Of a DNA stretch of 64,000 nucleotides, positions 25,302 through 33,745 are shown one piece after another. A model generated the notes under the pieces. It did not search any database, was not told the DNA's origin, and saw only the letters and a list, made by a program, of their open reading frames with translations. How positions within the stretch are numbered: the stretch's first letter is position 1; each line of letters begins with the position of its first letter. A program made the position numbers and the translations under genes. This DNA is from a bacterium. Lineage in GTDB: Bacteria > Myxococcota_A > Polyangia > Nannocystales > Nannocystaceae. Location of the stretch: NCBI GenBank assembly GCA_024742475.1, contig JANSYI010000004.1, positions 300,043-364,042 on the forward strand. Reading direction: 5' to 3'.

Positions 25302-27997
25302 CGTGGGTTGTTGCTCCTCGGATCTTGGCCTTTTGGGGGGCCGGATGGCACTGCCGCGGCCGCGCGCAGCGAGGCCCTCATCGCGCAGAGTACCGAGACG
25401 ACGTGTCCGCGCGACACCTCCCATGCCTCGTCCGCACTGGCGCCCATGCAGGTGGGACAACCTTGCTCGCAGCCGCACCCACTCACCACGGCCTCGGCAC
25501 GCTCGAGCAGCGCGTCGCCGAGCGCATGGGCTGCGCTGGCAAACCCCGCCCCGCCGGGGTTGCGGTCGTAGAGGACCACGTAGGGCTGAGACGCCGCATG
25601 CAGCACCGCGTCGGGGGACGGGCGCCGGCCGGGGTGGATGACCGGGCCCCAGCTGCCCGGATGCCCCGCGGTCAGCACGTGCCCCAGGTCGCCGACGTCG
25701 CACATCAACGCCATCGCCGCGACGTGACGCAGCGCGTGCGCCACGGCCAAGGCGGTGGCCGCTCGCTGCACGGGGTCGAGCGCGCAGGGAGGTTCGGCGC
25801 CGCGAGGTCCGTCCTCGGGGAACTCGGGCGGAGCGTCGGGCACGGCCCAGTAGGCGGCGACGGTGTGCAGCTCGAGGTCGGGCAGCGCGATGGGGCCGAA
25901 GCCGATGTTCTCGTGGGTGCCGAACCGGATCTTCTTGAAGCCGGGAACCTGACGCACCAGATGCGCCAGCCCCTGCCCTGCCGCAGGCGCACTCGCGTCG
26001 TCTTGGGGTTCGGCCTCTTGGTCCGCCTCGGGGTCGATGACGCGGACGTTCGTGTTGCAGATGGCCTCGGTGTAGTAGTCGGCGTCGACCCGGCGCACGA
26101 ACGCCTTGCGAGCGTCCCACTGCAGGTCGAGCACCTCGTGGGTGCGACCTTCGACCGTGTAGATCGCGCCGGGGTGCAGGTACAGCGGCGCGTCCTCGAA
26201 GTCGACCTCGGCCAAGATGTCACCACTGGGCTGGTCGACGACGGCGAAGTTCTCCTCGATGGGGCCGCGGATCTCGACGGCGGCGCTGGGGTCGTCACCA
26301 CCGTGCGCCGTGTAGACGGCCGTCTCGCCCTGCCCCGCCCGGACCAGCGCCCCGTGCTCGACGAGGTAGTCGAGGCCCTCCCGGAGGTCCTCGGCGTCCA
26401 TGCCCGGCCAGGCCCCCTGGAGATGACCCCCGACGAACGCCTGCTCGTGGGCGGCGCAGCGCAGGTGTGGGAGCACCACGTCCGGGTTGTCGGGATCGAC
26501 CCGCGCCTGCTCGGGAGGTCGGCCGAAGAGGAACGACGTGTCGGCGGCGACGAACTGGTCGAGCGGCGAGGAGTTGAGACACAGCACCCCCAGCGCCGGG
26601 TGGCCGCGTCGCCCCGCCCGACCGATGCGCTGGAGCGTGGCGGCGCGCGTGCCGGGGTAGCCCGAGAGGACGACGGCGTCGATGCCCCCGATGTCGATGC
26701 CCAGCTCGAGCGCGTTGGTGGTGGCGACGATCGACGCGTCGCCGGTCCGCAGCGCCGCCTCGACCTCCCGCCGCCGATCGGGCAGATAACCGCCTCGATA
26801 GCCTCGGACCGACGACGCACTTGCGCCCTTGCCCGCCTTGCCCGCCGCGCGGTCAGCCCGCGCGTCGTCTTGCATGTAGCGGGTGAGCAGCTCGACCGCC
26901 TTGCGGGTGCGACAGAAGACGAGCGTGGGCGCCCCCTCCTCGCGCAGGACGGTGGCGACGGCGCGGGTGACCTTGATGGCGTCGCGGCGCACCCCGGTGA
27001 CTTCGTCGACGACCTTGGGGTTGAGCACCAAGGTGGTGCGCGCACCCGCTGGCGCGCCCGATCGGTCGATGTGGATCGGGTCCGGGCGCGCGGTGAGCTG
27101 AGAGAAGAGCTCGCCGGGGTTGGCGATGGTGGCCGAGCTCGCGACGAACTGCGGCCGGGACCCGTAGTGGTGGCAAAGACGCAGCAGCCTGCGCAGCACC
27201 GAGGCGACGTGCGCTCCGAACAGCCCGCGGTAGGTGTGCAGTTCGTCGAGCACGATGAAGCGCAACCCGGCGAACACGCTGGCCCAACCTTCGTGATGGG
27301 GCAGCATGCCGCGGTGCAGCATGTCGGGGTTGGTCGCGATCACGTGAGCCTTGCGACGCGCGGCTCGACGTTCATCGGGAGGCGTGTCGCCGTCGTAGAC
27401 CGCCACGCCCACCGACGCGGGGCCGGAGCCGGACCCCGACGTGCTCGACATGCTCGACACGACGCCGCGCAAGGCTTCGACCTGGTCTCGGCCGAGCGCC
27501 TTGGTGGGGAACATCATCAGCGCGCGCGCCTTGGGGTCACGGAGCACCGCGTCGAGGATCGGGACCTGATAGGCGAGCGACTTGCCCGAGGCGGTCGAGG
27601 TGCTCAGCACGACGTCGCGGCCGCCGAGCGAGGCTTCGATGGCGCTCGCTTGGTGCGCGTAGGGACGCTCGATTCCTCGGGCATGCAGGCCCGCAAGCAA
27701 TCGAGGATCAAGCTGATCCGGCCAGCGCCCGAATGCAGCGGATCTTGCAGATTCGCGGTGGACCGCGACGACGTCGACCTCGGGCAGCGACTGCAGTGTT
27801 TGCAAGACACGCTCGGTCGACGGAGCCTCCGGAGGGACGCTGGGTCCTTGGGGCGGGCCTTGGGAGCCGCTGCCCAAAGGCAACGCTTCTCCCGCGCCGG
27901 ACGTAGCAGTTGTACCGTTGCCTGCCGTTTGAAGGAGTGCCCGGGCGCGGGAGAAGCTTGGTCTTGGTCGTAGCATTGAACGCCAAGTCGCGCTCAT
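25298..27997 (-). CDS. mrfA: MrfA/YprA-type superfamily 2 DNA helicase with DUF1998
   Basis: An 899-residue helicase. Motif I is STSTASGKS (residues 132-140), motif II DELH (251-254), motif III SSATI, and the second RecA domain includes TNALELGIDIGGIDAVVLSG and the Arg-rich QRIGRAGRRG. The C-terminal DUF1998 domain ends with the cysteine cluster CGCEQGCPTC (841-850), which matches the zinc-binding cysteines of MrfA. In B. subtilis it is a 3'-5' helicase acting with MrfB on mitomycin C lesions. The first 60 residues are low-complexity Ser/Gly/Pro, and translation might start later. It is the first gene of the mrfAB operon. Confidence 0.92.
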   Translation of the reverse strand: MSATWRSMLRPRPSFSRARALLQTAGNGTTATSGAGEALPLGSGSQGPPQGPSVPPEAPSTERVLQTLQSLPEVDVVAVHRESARSAAFGRWPDQLDPRLLAGLHARGIERPYAHQASAIEASLGGRDVVLSTSTASGKSLAYQVPILDAVLRDPKARALMMFPTKALGRDQVEALRGVVSSMSSTSGSGSGPASVGVAVYDGDTPPDERRAARRKAHVIATNPDMLHRGMLPHHEGWASVFAGLRFIVLDELHTYRGLFGAHVASVLRRLLRLCHHYGSRPQFVASSATIANPGELFSQLTARPDPIHIDRSGAPAGARTTLVLNPKVVDEVTGVRRDAIKVTRAVATVLREEGAPTLVFCRTRKAVELLTRYMQDDARADRAAGKAGKGASASSVRGYRGGYLPDRRREVEAALRTGDASIVATTNALELGIDIGGIDAVVLSGYPGTRAATLQRIGRAGRRGHPALGVLCLNSSPLDQFVAADTSFLFGRPPEQARVDPDNPDVVLPHLRCAAHEQAFVGGHLQGAWPGMDAEDLREGLDYLVEHGALVRAGQGETAVYTAHGGDDPSAAVEIRGPIEENFAVVDQPSGDILAEVDFEDAPLYLHPGAIYTVEGRTHEVLDLQWDARKAFVRRVDADYYTEAICNTNVRVIDPEADQEAEPQDDASAPAAGQGLAHLVRQVPGFKKIRFGTHENIGFGPIALPDLELHTVAAYWAVPDAPPEFPEDGPRGAEPPCALDPVQRAATALAVAHALRHVAAMALMCDVGDLGHVLTAGHPGSWGPVIHPGRRPSPDAVLHAASQPYVVLYDRNPGGAGFASAAHALGDALLERAEAVVSGCGCEQGCPTCMGASADEAWEVSRGHVVSVLCAMRASLRAAAAVPSGPPKGQDPRSNNPR

Positions 27998-28157
27998 ACT
28001 GAACGCAAGAGCACTGCTACCAGATGTTCAGACTCGGAGTCAACTCCTTTGCAAACGTCGATCGATGCCCGCTCGTTCGGGACGCAGGCCGCGCGGCCGG
28101 ATCACCCTGTCCCTCGGGGACTGCGCAGGCCCGGGCTGCGCGCGACCCGCTCGGGCC

Positions 28158-29159
28158 TCACGGGGCCGGAGTTGGCGTCGCGGGAGCCCGGGTGAGCTGG
28201 TCGAGCAGGGCCTCGAAGTCCGCCGGAAGCGGGCGCGCAAACGCGTGAGAACCCCCGTCAGAGGGGTGTTCGAAGCCCAATCGGGCGGCGTGCAGCAGAG
28301 GACGTCCCTGCCCGTCGGAGAAGCCGCGGACCTTGGGCCCTCGGTAGTCGCGGATGTAGACCTTCTCCCCGACGAGCGGGTGCCCGGCCTCGGAGAGGTG
28401 GATGCGAATCTGATGCTGTCGCCCCGTCTCGAGTCGGCACTCGACGTAGCTGACCGTCAAGGCTTCGCCGCCGGCGACCAACGACGGCGGTACCTCGAGC
28501 ACGTCGATCACCTGCACGTGGGTCACCGCGTCCTTGGCCGTCTGGCCCTTGGGGCTGCCGCGACGCGGCCGACCGCGCAGGCCGTCGCCGCGGTTGCGCA
28601 CAATCGGCGAGTCATGGGTCGCGTCCTGTGCCCGACCCAGGACGAGCGCCCGGTAGCGGCGGTCGACCGAGTGCACTCGGAACTGCTGCTGGAGGTGACG
28701 CTCCGCGCTCTTGGTGCGCGCGAAGACGAGGACCCCGGTCGTGTCGATGTCGAGGCGCTGCACGACGCGCAGCATCGGGGTGGGCTTGCGGGTGCGGCGT
28801 CGCAGCGCCGCGGTCGCCAAGTGGAGCAGTGTCTCTCGCTCGCCCGAGAACGGTACGGAGATGAGCCCTGCGGGCTTGTCGACCACCACGACGTCGCGAT
28901 CGACGTGCAGCAGCTCGATGACGTGCGCCTTGGCCTTGGCCGGGCTGGGGTGAAGCTCGATGCTCTGGCCCAGCTTCACCCGCGCGGCGGGGTCGGTCGT
29001 GATCGCGCCGTCGGTGCGCACGTGCCCGCGCGAGACGATGCCCCGTACCTGATTCCAGCTTCTCCCGGGCAACCGGCCGCGCAAGACCGCCGCCAGCGTC
29101 TTGCCGTCGCCTTCCTCGTCGATGGCGAACTGCTGCGGCTCGATGCGATCGTCACTCAT
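28158..29159 (-). CDS. RluA-family pseudouridine synthase
   Basis: A 333-residue enzyme with an N-terminal S4 RNA-binding domain (about residues 18-70, SWNQVRGIVSRGHVRTDG) and the RluA catalytic domain. Motif II, VVQRLDIDTTGVLVFA, holds the catalytic Asp137; LETGRQHQIRIHLSEAGHP and the KPAGLISVP segment are conserved. RluA enzymes isomerise uridines in 23S rRNA or tRNA; the site cannot be told here. Its ATG overlaps the stop of the quinone oxidoreductase gene upstream by four bases (ATGA). The longer frame to 29912 is a shadow. Confidence 0.93.
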   Translation of the reverse strand: MSDDRIEPQQFAIDEEGDGKTLAAVLRGRLPGRSWNQVRGIVSRGHVRTDGAITTDPAARVKLGQSIELHPSPAKAKAHVIELLHVDRDVVVVDKPAGLISVPFSGERETLLHLATAALRRRTRKPTPMLRVVQRLDIDTTGVLVFARTKSAERHLQQQFRVHSVDRRYRALVLGRAQDATHDSPIVRNRGDGLRGRPRRGSPKGQTAKDAVTHVQVIDVLEVPPSLVAGGEALTVSYVECRLETGRQHQIRIHLSEAGHPLVGEKVYIRDYRGPKVRGFSDGQGRPLLHAARLGFEHPSDGGSHAFARPLPADFEALLDQLTRAPATPTPAP

Positions 29160-30214
29160 GCAGGGGTGGGTTCGTACCGCGCATCGGGCACGAGCACCAG
29201 CTTGCCGACGGTCTGGCCCGTCTCGAGGTCGTAGTGCGCCTTGCCGACGTCGCTGAGCCGGTAGGTGCGCACCGAAGCGGGGCGAAGCACGTCGGCGTCG
29301 GCCAGCGCGAGCAGGCGCGCCATCGAGCGCTCCAGGAGCGCCCTCTGCCCGAACATGTAGCTGAGGTTGAAGCCCATGACACTGCGGTTGAGGCTGGTTA
29401 GCTCCAGAGGGTTGAAGCGCGGCGTACGGAGCCAGTCCCACGCGAGCTTGAGGTAGTTCATTCGCTGACCTGCGCGGGGCAGCATCGTGGCGAAGCCGTA
29501 GATCACCACGCGGCCGGTGGGCGCGGTGTGGGCGTAGCTTTGGCCGAGCGTCGCGACACCGTTGGCGTCGAAGACGGCCTTGTACCCCTGCGGAGCATGA
29601 GCACGCGCAGCCACCCAGAGATCTTCGCGCGACTTGTCGATGACCGCGTCGGCGCCGAGGCTGCGGACCACGTCGACCTTGTGCGAGGCACCGACCACGC
29701 CGACGACCTTGCAGCCGCGGTGTCGCGCGAGCTGGACGAGCACCGTCCCCACGCCGCCTGCCGCGGAATGAATGAGCACGGGGTCGCCCGGGCCGACACC
29801 GGACAGCTCGCTGACCGCATAGTCGGCGGTCAGGTGCACCGCGCAAAACCCCGCCGACGCCGCGGCATCGAAGCCCTTGGGTCGGGCGAACACCTGCCCG
29901 CGGGGCACGCACAGCTCGGAGGTGTAGCCACCGAAGAGCGTCACGGCGACGACCTCGTCACCCACGGCGAGGTCGGTCACGTTGTCTGCGACCTCGGTCA
30001 CCACGCCGCTGACCTCGAACCCCGGGGTGATCGGCCAGCCGACGAACTCCTTGGCCGACTTGTACAGCCCCATGCGCACCACGCAGTCGGCGTAGTTGAC
30101 CCCCACGCCCTCGACCTCGATGCGAACCTGCCCCGACCCGAGCGCTGGCGAGGGTCGCTCGTGCACCTCGAGCTTGTCGTAGCTTCCGCGACCTGGGATG
30201 ACGACCACCTGCAT
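29156..30214 (-). CDS. Zinc-independent quinone oxidoreductase (MDR superfamily)
   Basis: A 352-residue medium-chain dehydrogenase/reductase, in the quinone oxidoreductase/VAT-1-like branch. The GroES-like N-terminus has GVNYADCVVRMGLY and a Gly-rich FEVSGVV; the NADPH-binding Rossmann motif is HSAAGGVGTVLVQLA. Structural and catalytic zinc cysteines of alcohol dehydrogenases are absent. Such enzymes reduce quinones or activated alkenes with NADPH in the cytoplasm. The ATG at 30214 gives the family N-terminus. TACGCT ends 9 bases before it. It is coupled to the pseudouridine synthase gene downstream. Confidence 0.9.
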   Translation of the reverse strand: MQVVVIPGRGSYDKLEVHERPSPALGSGQVRIEVEGVGVNYADCVVRMGLYKSAKEFVGWPITPGFEVSGVVTEVADNVTDLAVGDEVVAVTLFGGYTSELCVPRGQVFARPKGFDAAASAGFCAVHLTADYAVSELSGVGPGDPVLIHSAAGGVGTVLVQLARHRGCKVVGVVGASHKVDVVRSLGADAVIDKSREDLWVAARAHAPQGYKAVFDANGVATLGQSYAHTAPTGRVVIYGFATMLPRAGQRMNYLKLAWDWLRTPRFNPLELTSLNRSVMGFNLSYMFGQRALLERSMARLLALADADVLRPASVRTYRLSDVGKAHYDLETGQTVGKLVLVPDARYEPTPA

Positions 30215-30223
30215 GGCCGCCGG

Positions 30224-30229
30224 AGCGTA
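30224..30229 (-). promoter_or_regulatory. -10-like TACGCT (minus strand), 9 bases before the ATG at 30214
   Basis: On the minus strand TACGCT is followed by 9 bases and then the quinone oxidoreductase ATG; no Shine-Dalgarno is seen. It is a candidate promoter for the oxidoreductase-rluA operon with a leader of 2-3 bases at most. Confidence 0.4.
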
Positions 30230-30266
30230 GCGTGTCCCCATGCGCGCCGGCAGGGCGCCCCCTCCA

Positions 30267-30857
30267 TCAGCGGTAGGGGTCGGGGCGATGGGCTGCCAGC
30301 GCGACCTCGAAGCGGCGCAGGAGCTCGATCGCGTCGCAGAGCCGGCCGACGACGAGGTCCACGTTCGGGGCGGGGATCGCCGCGGCGAACACGTCCTCGC
30401 CGCGCTCGAGCACGCCCGGCGCATACAGAAGACCACGCAGGGGACGCGGATCGAGGCGAAGTTCGCGCAGGACCGCGTACTCGGCCGCGTCGAGGCCCTT
30501 GAGGCCACACATCCAGTCCCAAAGGGCGCGCCGTGCTTCGGTGACCGCGACGTCGAAGTCGCCGTAGCGGCCGGGCGTGCTGCCCAGGATCCGCGACAGG
30601 GGCGTCTCGAGCACGCGCCGGGTCGCCAACGCGCCGCGCGCGAGCGCCTGCAGACGCACCGGCAGGTGGTCCACCTCGAGCGGGCGATCGCGCTCGAGCT
30701 GGGCGAGCCGGGTGAGCACGGCCCGGCGACGAATCACCCGCTGGGTGCCGCGAACGACCACCCATGAGGCGGCGGTCGCCGACAAAGCCGCTGTCAGTAG
30801 CTCCAGTGTGCCATCCCTTCCGCGTGGAGATTGTACCGCGAGGTTTGCGAACCGCAC
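30267..30857 (-). CDS. Hypothetical protein, possibly membrane-anchored
   Basis: Up to 196 residues from a GTG at 30857. There is one moderately hydrophobic segment near the N-terminus (LLTAALSATAASWVVVRG), and the rest is Arg/Leu-rich and helical. No known domain is recognised. A strong -10-like TACAAT lies on the minus strand at 30830-30835, inside the first codons of the long form, so translation probably starts further in (CTG, TTG or GTG codons between 30806 and 30758). It is 30 bases from the divergent CoA transferase gene. Codon use looks like that of real genes here, but the evidence is limited. Confidence 0.55.
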   Translation of the reverse strand: MRFANLAVQSPRGRDGTLELLTAALSATAASWVVVRGTQRVIRRRAVLTRLAQLERDRPLEVDHLPVRLQALARGALATRRVLETPLSRILGSTPGRYGDFDVAVTEARRALWDWMCGLKGLDAAEYAVLRELRLDPRPLRGLLYAPGVLERGEDVFAAAIPAPNVDLVVGRLCDAIELLRRFEVALAAHRPDPYR

Positions 30858-30886
30858 GCCTCCGTGGTCTGAGACCCTCCACGGCG

Positions 30887-32092
30887 ATGAGTGATTCCCG
30901 CCCTCTGCAAGGCCTGACGGTGCTGGAGCTCGGACAGCTGCTCGCGGGGCCGTTTTGCGGGTTCATGCTCGCCGGGTTTGGCGCCACCGTGATCAAGGTC
31001 GAGCCGCCGGGCACGGGAGACGCGATCCGCTCGTGGCGGGTGCTCGACGATGACGGCACCTCCCTGTGGTGGCGATCACTGGCCCGCGACAAGTACAGCG
31101 TCACCGCCGACCTCCGCCGCGAGGCCGGCCGAGAGATCGTCCGCGACCTGATCCGCTCGGGGGTCGACGTCGTCATCGAGAACTTTCGGCCCGGCCGCAT
31201 GGAGGCGTGGGACCTCGGGCCCGACGACCTGCACGCCATCGACCCGCGGGTGATCCTCGTGCGGATCTCCGGCTACGGGCAAGACGGCCCCTACGCGGCG
31301 CGCCCCGGCTTCGCCAACATCGCCGAGGCCTTTGCCGGCTTTCGCCACCTGACCGCCGAGCCCGGTCGGCCACCCGTGCGCGGGGGCGTCAGCCTGGGCG
31401 ACACGACGGCGGGGCTGCACGCCGCCTACGCGACGCTGGCCGCGGTCTACGAGCGCGATGTGGGTGGGTCGGGCAAGGGGCAGGTCATCGACGTCGCGCT
31501 GTACGAGTCGATGTTCAACATGATGGAGAGCCTGTTGCCCGAGTACGACCGCAAAGGCGTCGTACGGCAGCCGACAGGCGGCGCCCTGCCGGGCATCGTG
31601 CCCAGCAACACGTACGCCTGCATCGACGGGCGCATCGTCATCGGCGCAAACAGCACGCGCCTGTTCGTCGCGCTGATGAAGCTGATCGGGCGCGCCGATC
31701 TGGCCGAAGACCCGACGCTGGCCACGAACGACGGTCGCAGCGCTCGGGCGCAGCTGCTCGATGAGGCCATCGAGGCGTGGACGTCGACGCGCGCCTGCGC
31801 CGACGCGCTCGAGGCTCTTCGGGACGCCGAGGTCCCCAGCGGGCCCATCAACACCATCGCCGACATCGCTGCCGACCCCCACGTTCAGGCGCGTGCGATG
31901 ATGCCGAAGCTCCCCCTGCCCTCCGGAGACATGCTTCGCGTCCCCGCGGTCGTACCCAAGATGTCACGAACGCCACCGGGCAGCCGATGGCTGGGCCCCG
32001 AGCTGGGTGAGCACAACCTCGAGATCTACGGCACACGTCTGGGCTACGACCGGGAGACGCTCGAAGCGCTGCGCGAAGCCGAGGTGATCTAG
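30887..32092 (+). CDS. Family III CoA transferase (CaiB/BaiF type)
   Basis: A 401-residue enzyme with the signature N-terminus (LEGLTVLELGQLLAGPFCG), CoA-binding segments (VEPPGTGDAIRSW, NFRPGRMEAWDLG) and the catalytic Asp172 in GVSLGDTTAGLH, which forms the aspartyl-CoA thioester. The family moves CoA between organic acids such as carnitine, oxalate, succinyl or bile acid esters; the substrate is unknown. The frame extends upstream to 30764, but the ATG at 30887 gives the family N-terminus. It stands as a single gene, divergent from the small hypothetical gene. Confidence 0.93.
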   Translation: MSDSRPLQGLTVLELGQLLAGPFCGFMLAGFGATVIKVEPPGTGDAIRSWRVLDDDGTSLWWRSLARDKYSVTADLRREAGREIVRDLIRSGVDVVIENFRPGRMEAWDLGPDDLHAIDPRVILVRISGYGQDGPYAARPGFANIAEAFAGFRHLTAEPGRPPVRGGVSLGDTTAGLHAAYATLAAVYERDVGGSGKGQVIDVALYESMFNMMESLLPEYDRKGVVRQPTGGALPGIVPSNTYACIDGRIVIGANSTRLFVALMKLIGRADLAEDPTLATNDGRSARAQLLDEAIEAWTSTRACADALEALRDAEVPSGPINTIADIAADPHVQARAMMPKLPLPSGDMLRVPAVVPKMSRTPPGSRWLGPELGEHNLEIYGTRLGYDRETLEALREAEVI

Positions 32093-32176
32093 TCGCATGC
32101 CCCGGCGTGTTCGTCACACCGGTGTCACCCCAGCGGCGTTGCGCGCCGGGTCGAAAGTGTGGTCGGCTGCCCTGGC

Positions 32177-32992
32177 ATGAGAAGACGAAGCTGGATGGCT
32201 CCGTTGCTGAGCGTCGCGTTGCTCGGGTGCGAGACGGACGTCGACTCACCGTTCACGAACGTCTCGGCCGGCGGCAGCGGGACCGCCACGGTCGGCACCT
32301 CGACCACGGACGCGTCCACGACCGGGGACCCCGTCGGCAGCTCGAGCGACGGGTCCACCAGCGAGGGGTCGTCGGGTACGACGACCGACGCGTCCACGGG
32401 CGATCCGACCGCTGCCGGGACCAGCGCCGCCGACCCGTGCACGCCCGACCCCTGCGTAGCCCCCGAGGTCTGTGTCGACGGCGCGTGCGTCGGCGTGCCC
32501 GCGCCCGCACCGGGCGAGCTCGTCATCACCGAGCTTCAACCCGACCCCGACGCGGTCCCCGACGAGACCGGCGAGTGGTTCGAGGTCCTCAACCTCTCCC
32601 GCAGCGCCCTCGAGCTCGGCGGCTGCGAACTCGCCGACCAGGGCACGGACGACCACACGATCGTCGGCAGCCTCGTGATCGAGGCCGGTGCATACGCGGT
32701 GCTCGGACGCTCGGCCAGCGACAACGGGGGGCTCGCGCTCGACTACGTGTACGGGACCGACATCAGCCTGGGAAACAGCGGCGACGAGCTCGCGATCCGC
32801 TGCGGCGGCGCCTTGGTCGACGAGGTCGTCTACCTCGGGAGCTGGCCGTTCTCTGCGGGCGCCGCCATGCAGCTGCACGCCTCGGCCGGCGCGGACAACG
32901 ACGACGTCGGCCAGTGGTGCGAGGCCACGTCGACCTACGGCGATGGGGACGCCGGCACCCCCGGCTCGACCAACGGCGCCTGCATGCGGTGA
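32177..32992 (+). CDS. Lipoprotein with lamin-tail domain (LTD)
   Basis: A 271-residue lipoprotein (lipobox VALLGC) with a Thr/Ser/Gly/Asp-rich linker to about residue 85, a small Cys cluster (CTPDPCVAPEVCVDGAC) of the kind often found before surface domains in Nannocystales, and a C-terminal lamin-tail domain: ELVITELQPDPDAVPDETGEWFEV, then WFEVLN...LGGCELAD and LGNSGDELAI. LTD domains are Ig-like folds found in secreted nucleases and surface proteins. It is expected on the cell surface or in the outer membrane; binding partner unknown. Confidence 0.85.
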   Translation: MRRRSWMAPLLSVALLGCETDVDSPFTNVSAGGSGTATVGTSTTDASTTGDPVGSSSDGSTSEGSSGTTTDASTGDPTAAGTSAADPCTPDPCVAPEVCVDGACVGVPAPAPGELVITELQPDPDAVPDETGEWFEVLNLSRSALELGGCELADQGTDDHTIVGSLVIEAGAYAVLGRSASDNGGLALDYVYGTDISLGNSGDELAIRCGGALVDEVVYLGSWPFSAGAAMQLHASAGADNDDVGQWCEATSTYGDGDAGTPGSTNGACMR

Positions 32993-33012
32993 CGGGGTAC
33001 CGGGCGGGCTGA

Positions 33013-33018
33013 TAATCT
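33013..33018 (+). promoter_or_regulatory. -10-like TAATCT, 7 bases before the ATG at 33026
   Basis: TAATCT ends 7 bases before the ATG, with GTGACG (32989-32994) 18 bases further upstream as a possible -35. This is a leaderless-type promoter for the first CAP-like gene. Confidence 0.45.
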
Positions 33019-33025
33019 CGCAGGC

Positions 33026-33607
33026 ATGCGGCTGCGCGGCGTGCTGGTTCTGCTCTGCGTGGTCCCGGCCGCGGCATGCGAGGACGCCCCGCACGACGAG
33101 ATGGCCCCGCAACAGCCTCTGCCCGCGCTCGCGCGATGCGACGCGGTCCGCGACTGGAGCCCGGCGCTGGTCGAGCTCGAGGATCGCATGCTCCGCGCGC
33201 TCGACGAGCGGCGTGCGCAGGGGCAGTCTTGTGGCGCCCAAGGCAGCTTCGCGCCCGCACCACCGCTGCGCCGCGCCGGCGCGTTGACCTGCGCCGCCAG
33301 ACTGCATGCCCTCGACATGGCCGAACGCGGCTTCGTCGAACACGAGGGCTCGGACGGATCGTCGGCGTGGGATCGGATGCGTGCAGTCGAGTACGCGTTC
33401 GCGACCGCCGACGAGGTCGTCGTGGCGACGGACCTGCCTCCCGAAGACATCCTCGACGACGTGTGGCTGCCGCGGGAAGGGAGCTGCGCGGCGCTCTCGG
33501 CGACGGCGTACACCGAGGTCGGGCTCGGAGTCGCGCTCCCCTTCGACCCCGACGACCCCCTCGCCGGTCGGCGCTGGACCGTGATGCTGGCCAAGCCGAT
33601 TCGGTGA
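33026..33607 (+). CDS. CAP/SCP-like lipoprotein, copy 1 (degenerate)
   Basis: A 193-residue lipoprotein (lipobox AAAC, Cys18). It is clearly paralogous to the next gene: the order Cys-x-x-x-x-x-x-W, SCGAQGSFAPAPPL, TCAARLHALDM, YTEVGLGV is shared, including four cysteines. CAP domains use two His and two Glu; here the first His (ARLHALDM) and last Glu (YTEVG) remain, but the His of the GHC motif is Ser in EGSCAAL. A CAP-type enzymatic or sterol/lipid-binding role is therefore doubtful. First of a tandem trio, each with its own promoter-like element. Confidence 0.78.
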   Translation: MRLRGVLVLLCVVPAAACEDAPHDEMAPQQPLPALARCDAVRDWSPALVELEDRMLRALDERRAQGQSCGAQGSFAPAPPLRRAGALTCAARLHALDMAERGFVEHEGSDGSSAWDRMRAVEYAFATADEVVVATDLPPEDILDDVWLPREGSCAALSATAYTEVGLGVALPFDPDDPLAGRRWTVMLAKPIR

Positions 33608-33732
33608 GCCACGCGACGGACGGATCGGCGCCACTGTTCTCAGCGTCATCGCCGTCACAGTGTCGTCACGACCACGCGAAAAAGTTCCGAGAGTTCCGGA
33701 GTTTCGCCCTTCGGCGGTGTCTGAAGACCGGT

Positions 33733-33738
33733 CATACT
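33733..33738 (+). promoter_or_regulatory. -10-like CATACT, 7 bases before the ATG at 33746
   Basis: CATACT is at the same distance from the start codon as the other leaderless-type elements; it matches the -10 consensus at four of six positions. The 138-base gap before this gene also contains an A/T-richer stretch around 33675-33705. Confidence 0.35.
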
Positions 33739-33745
33739 CGGGTCC

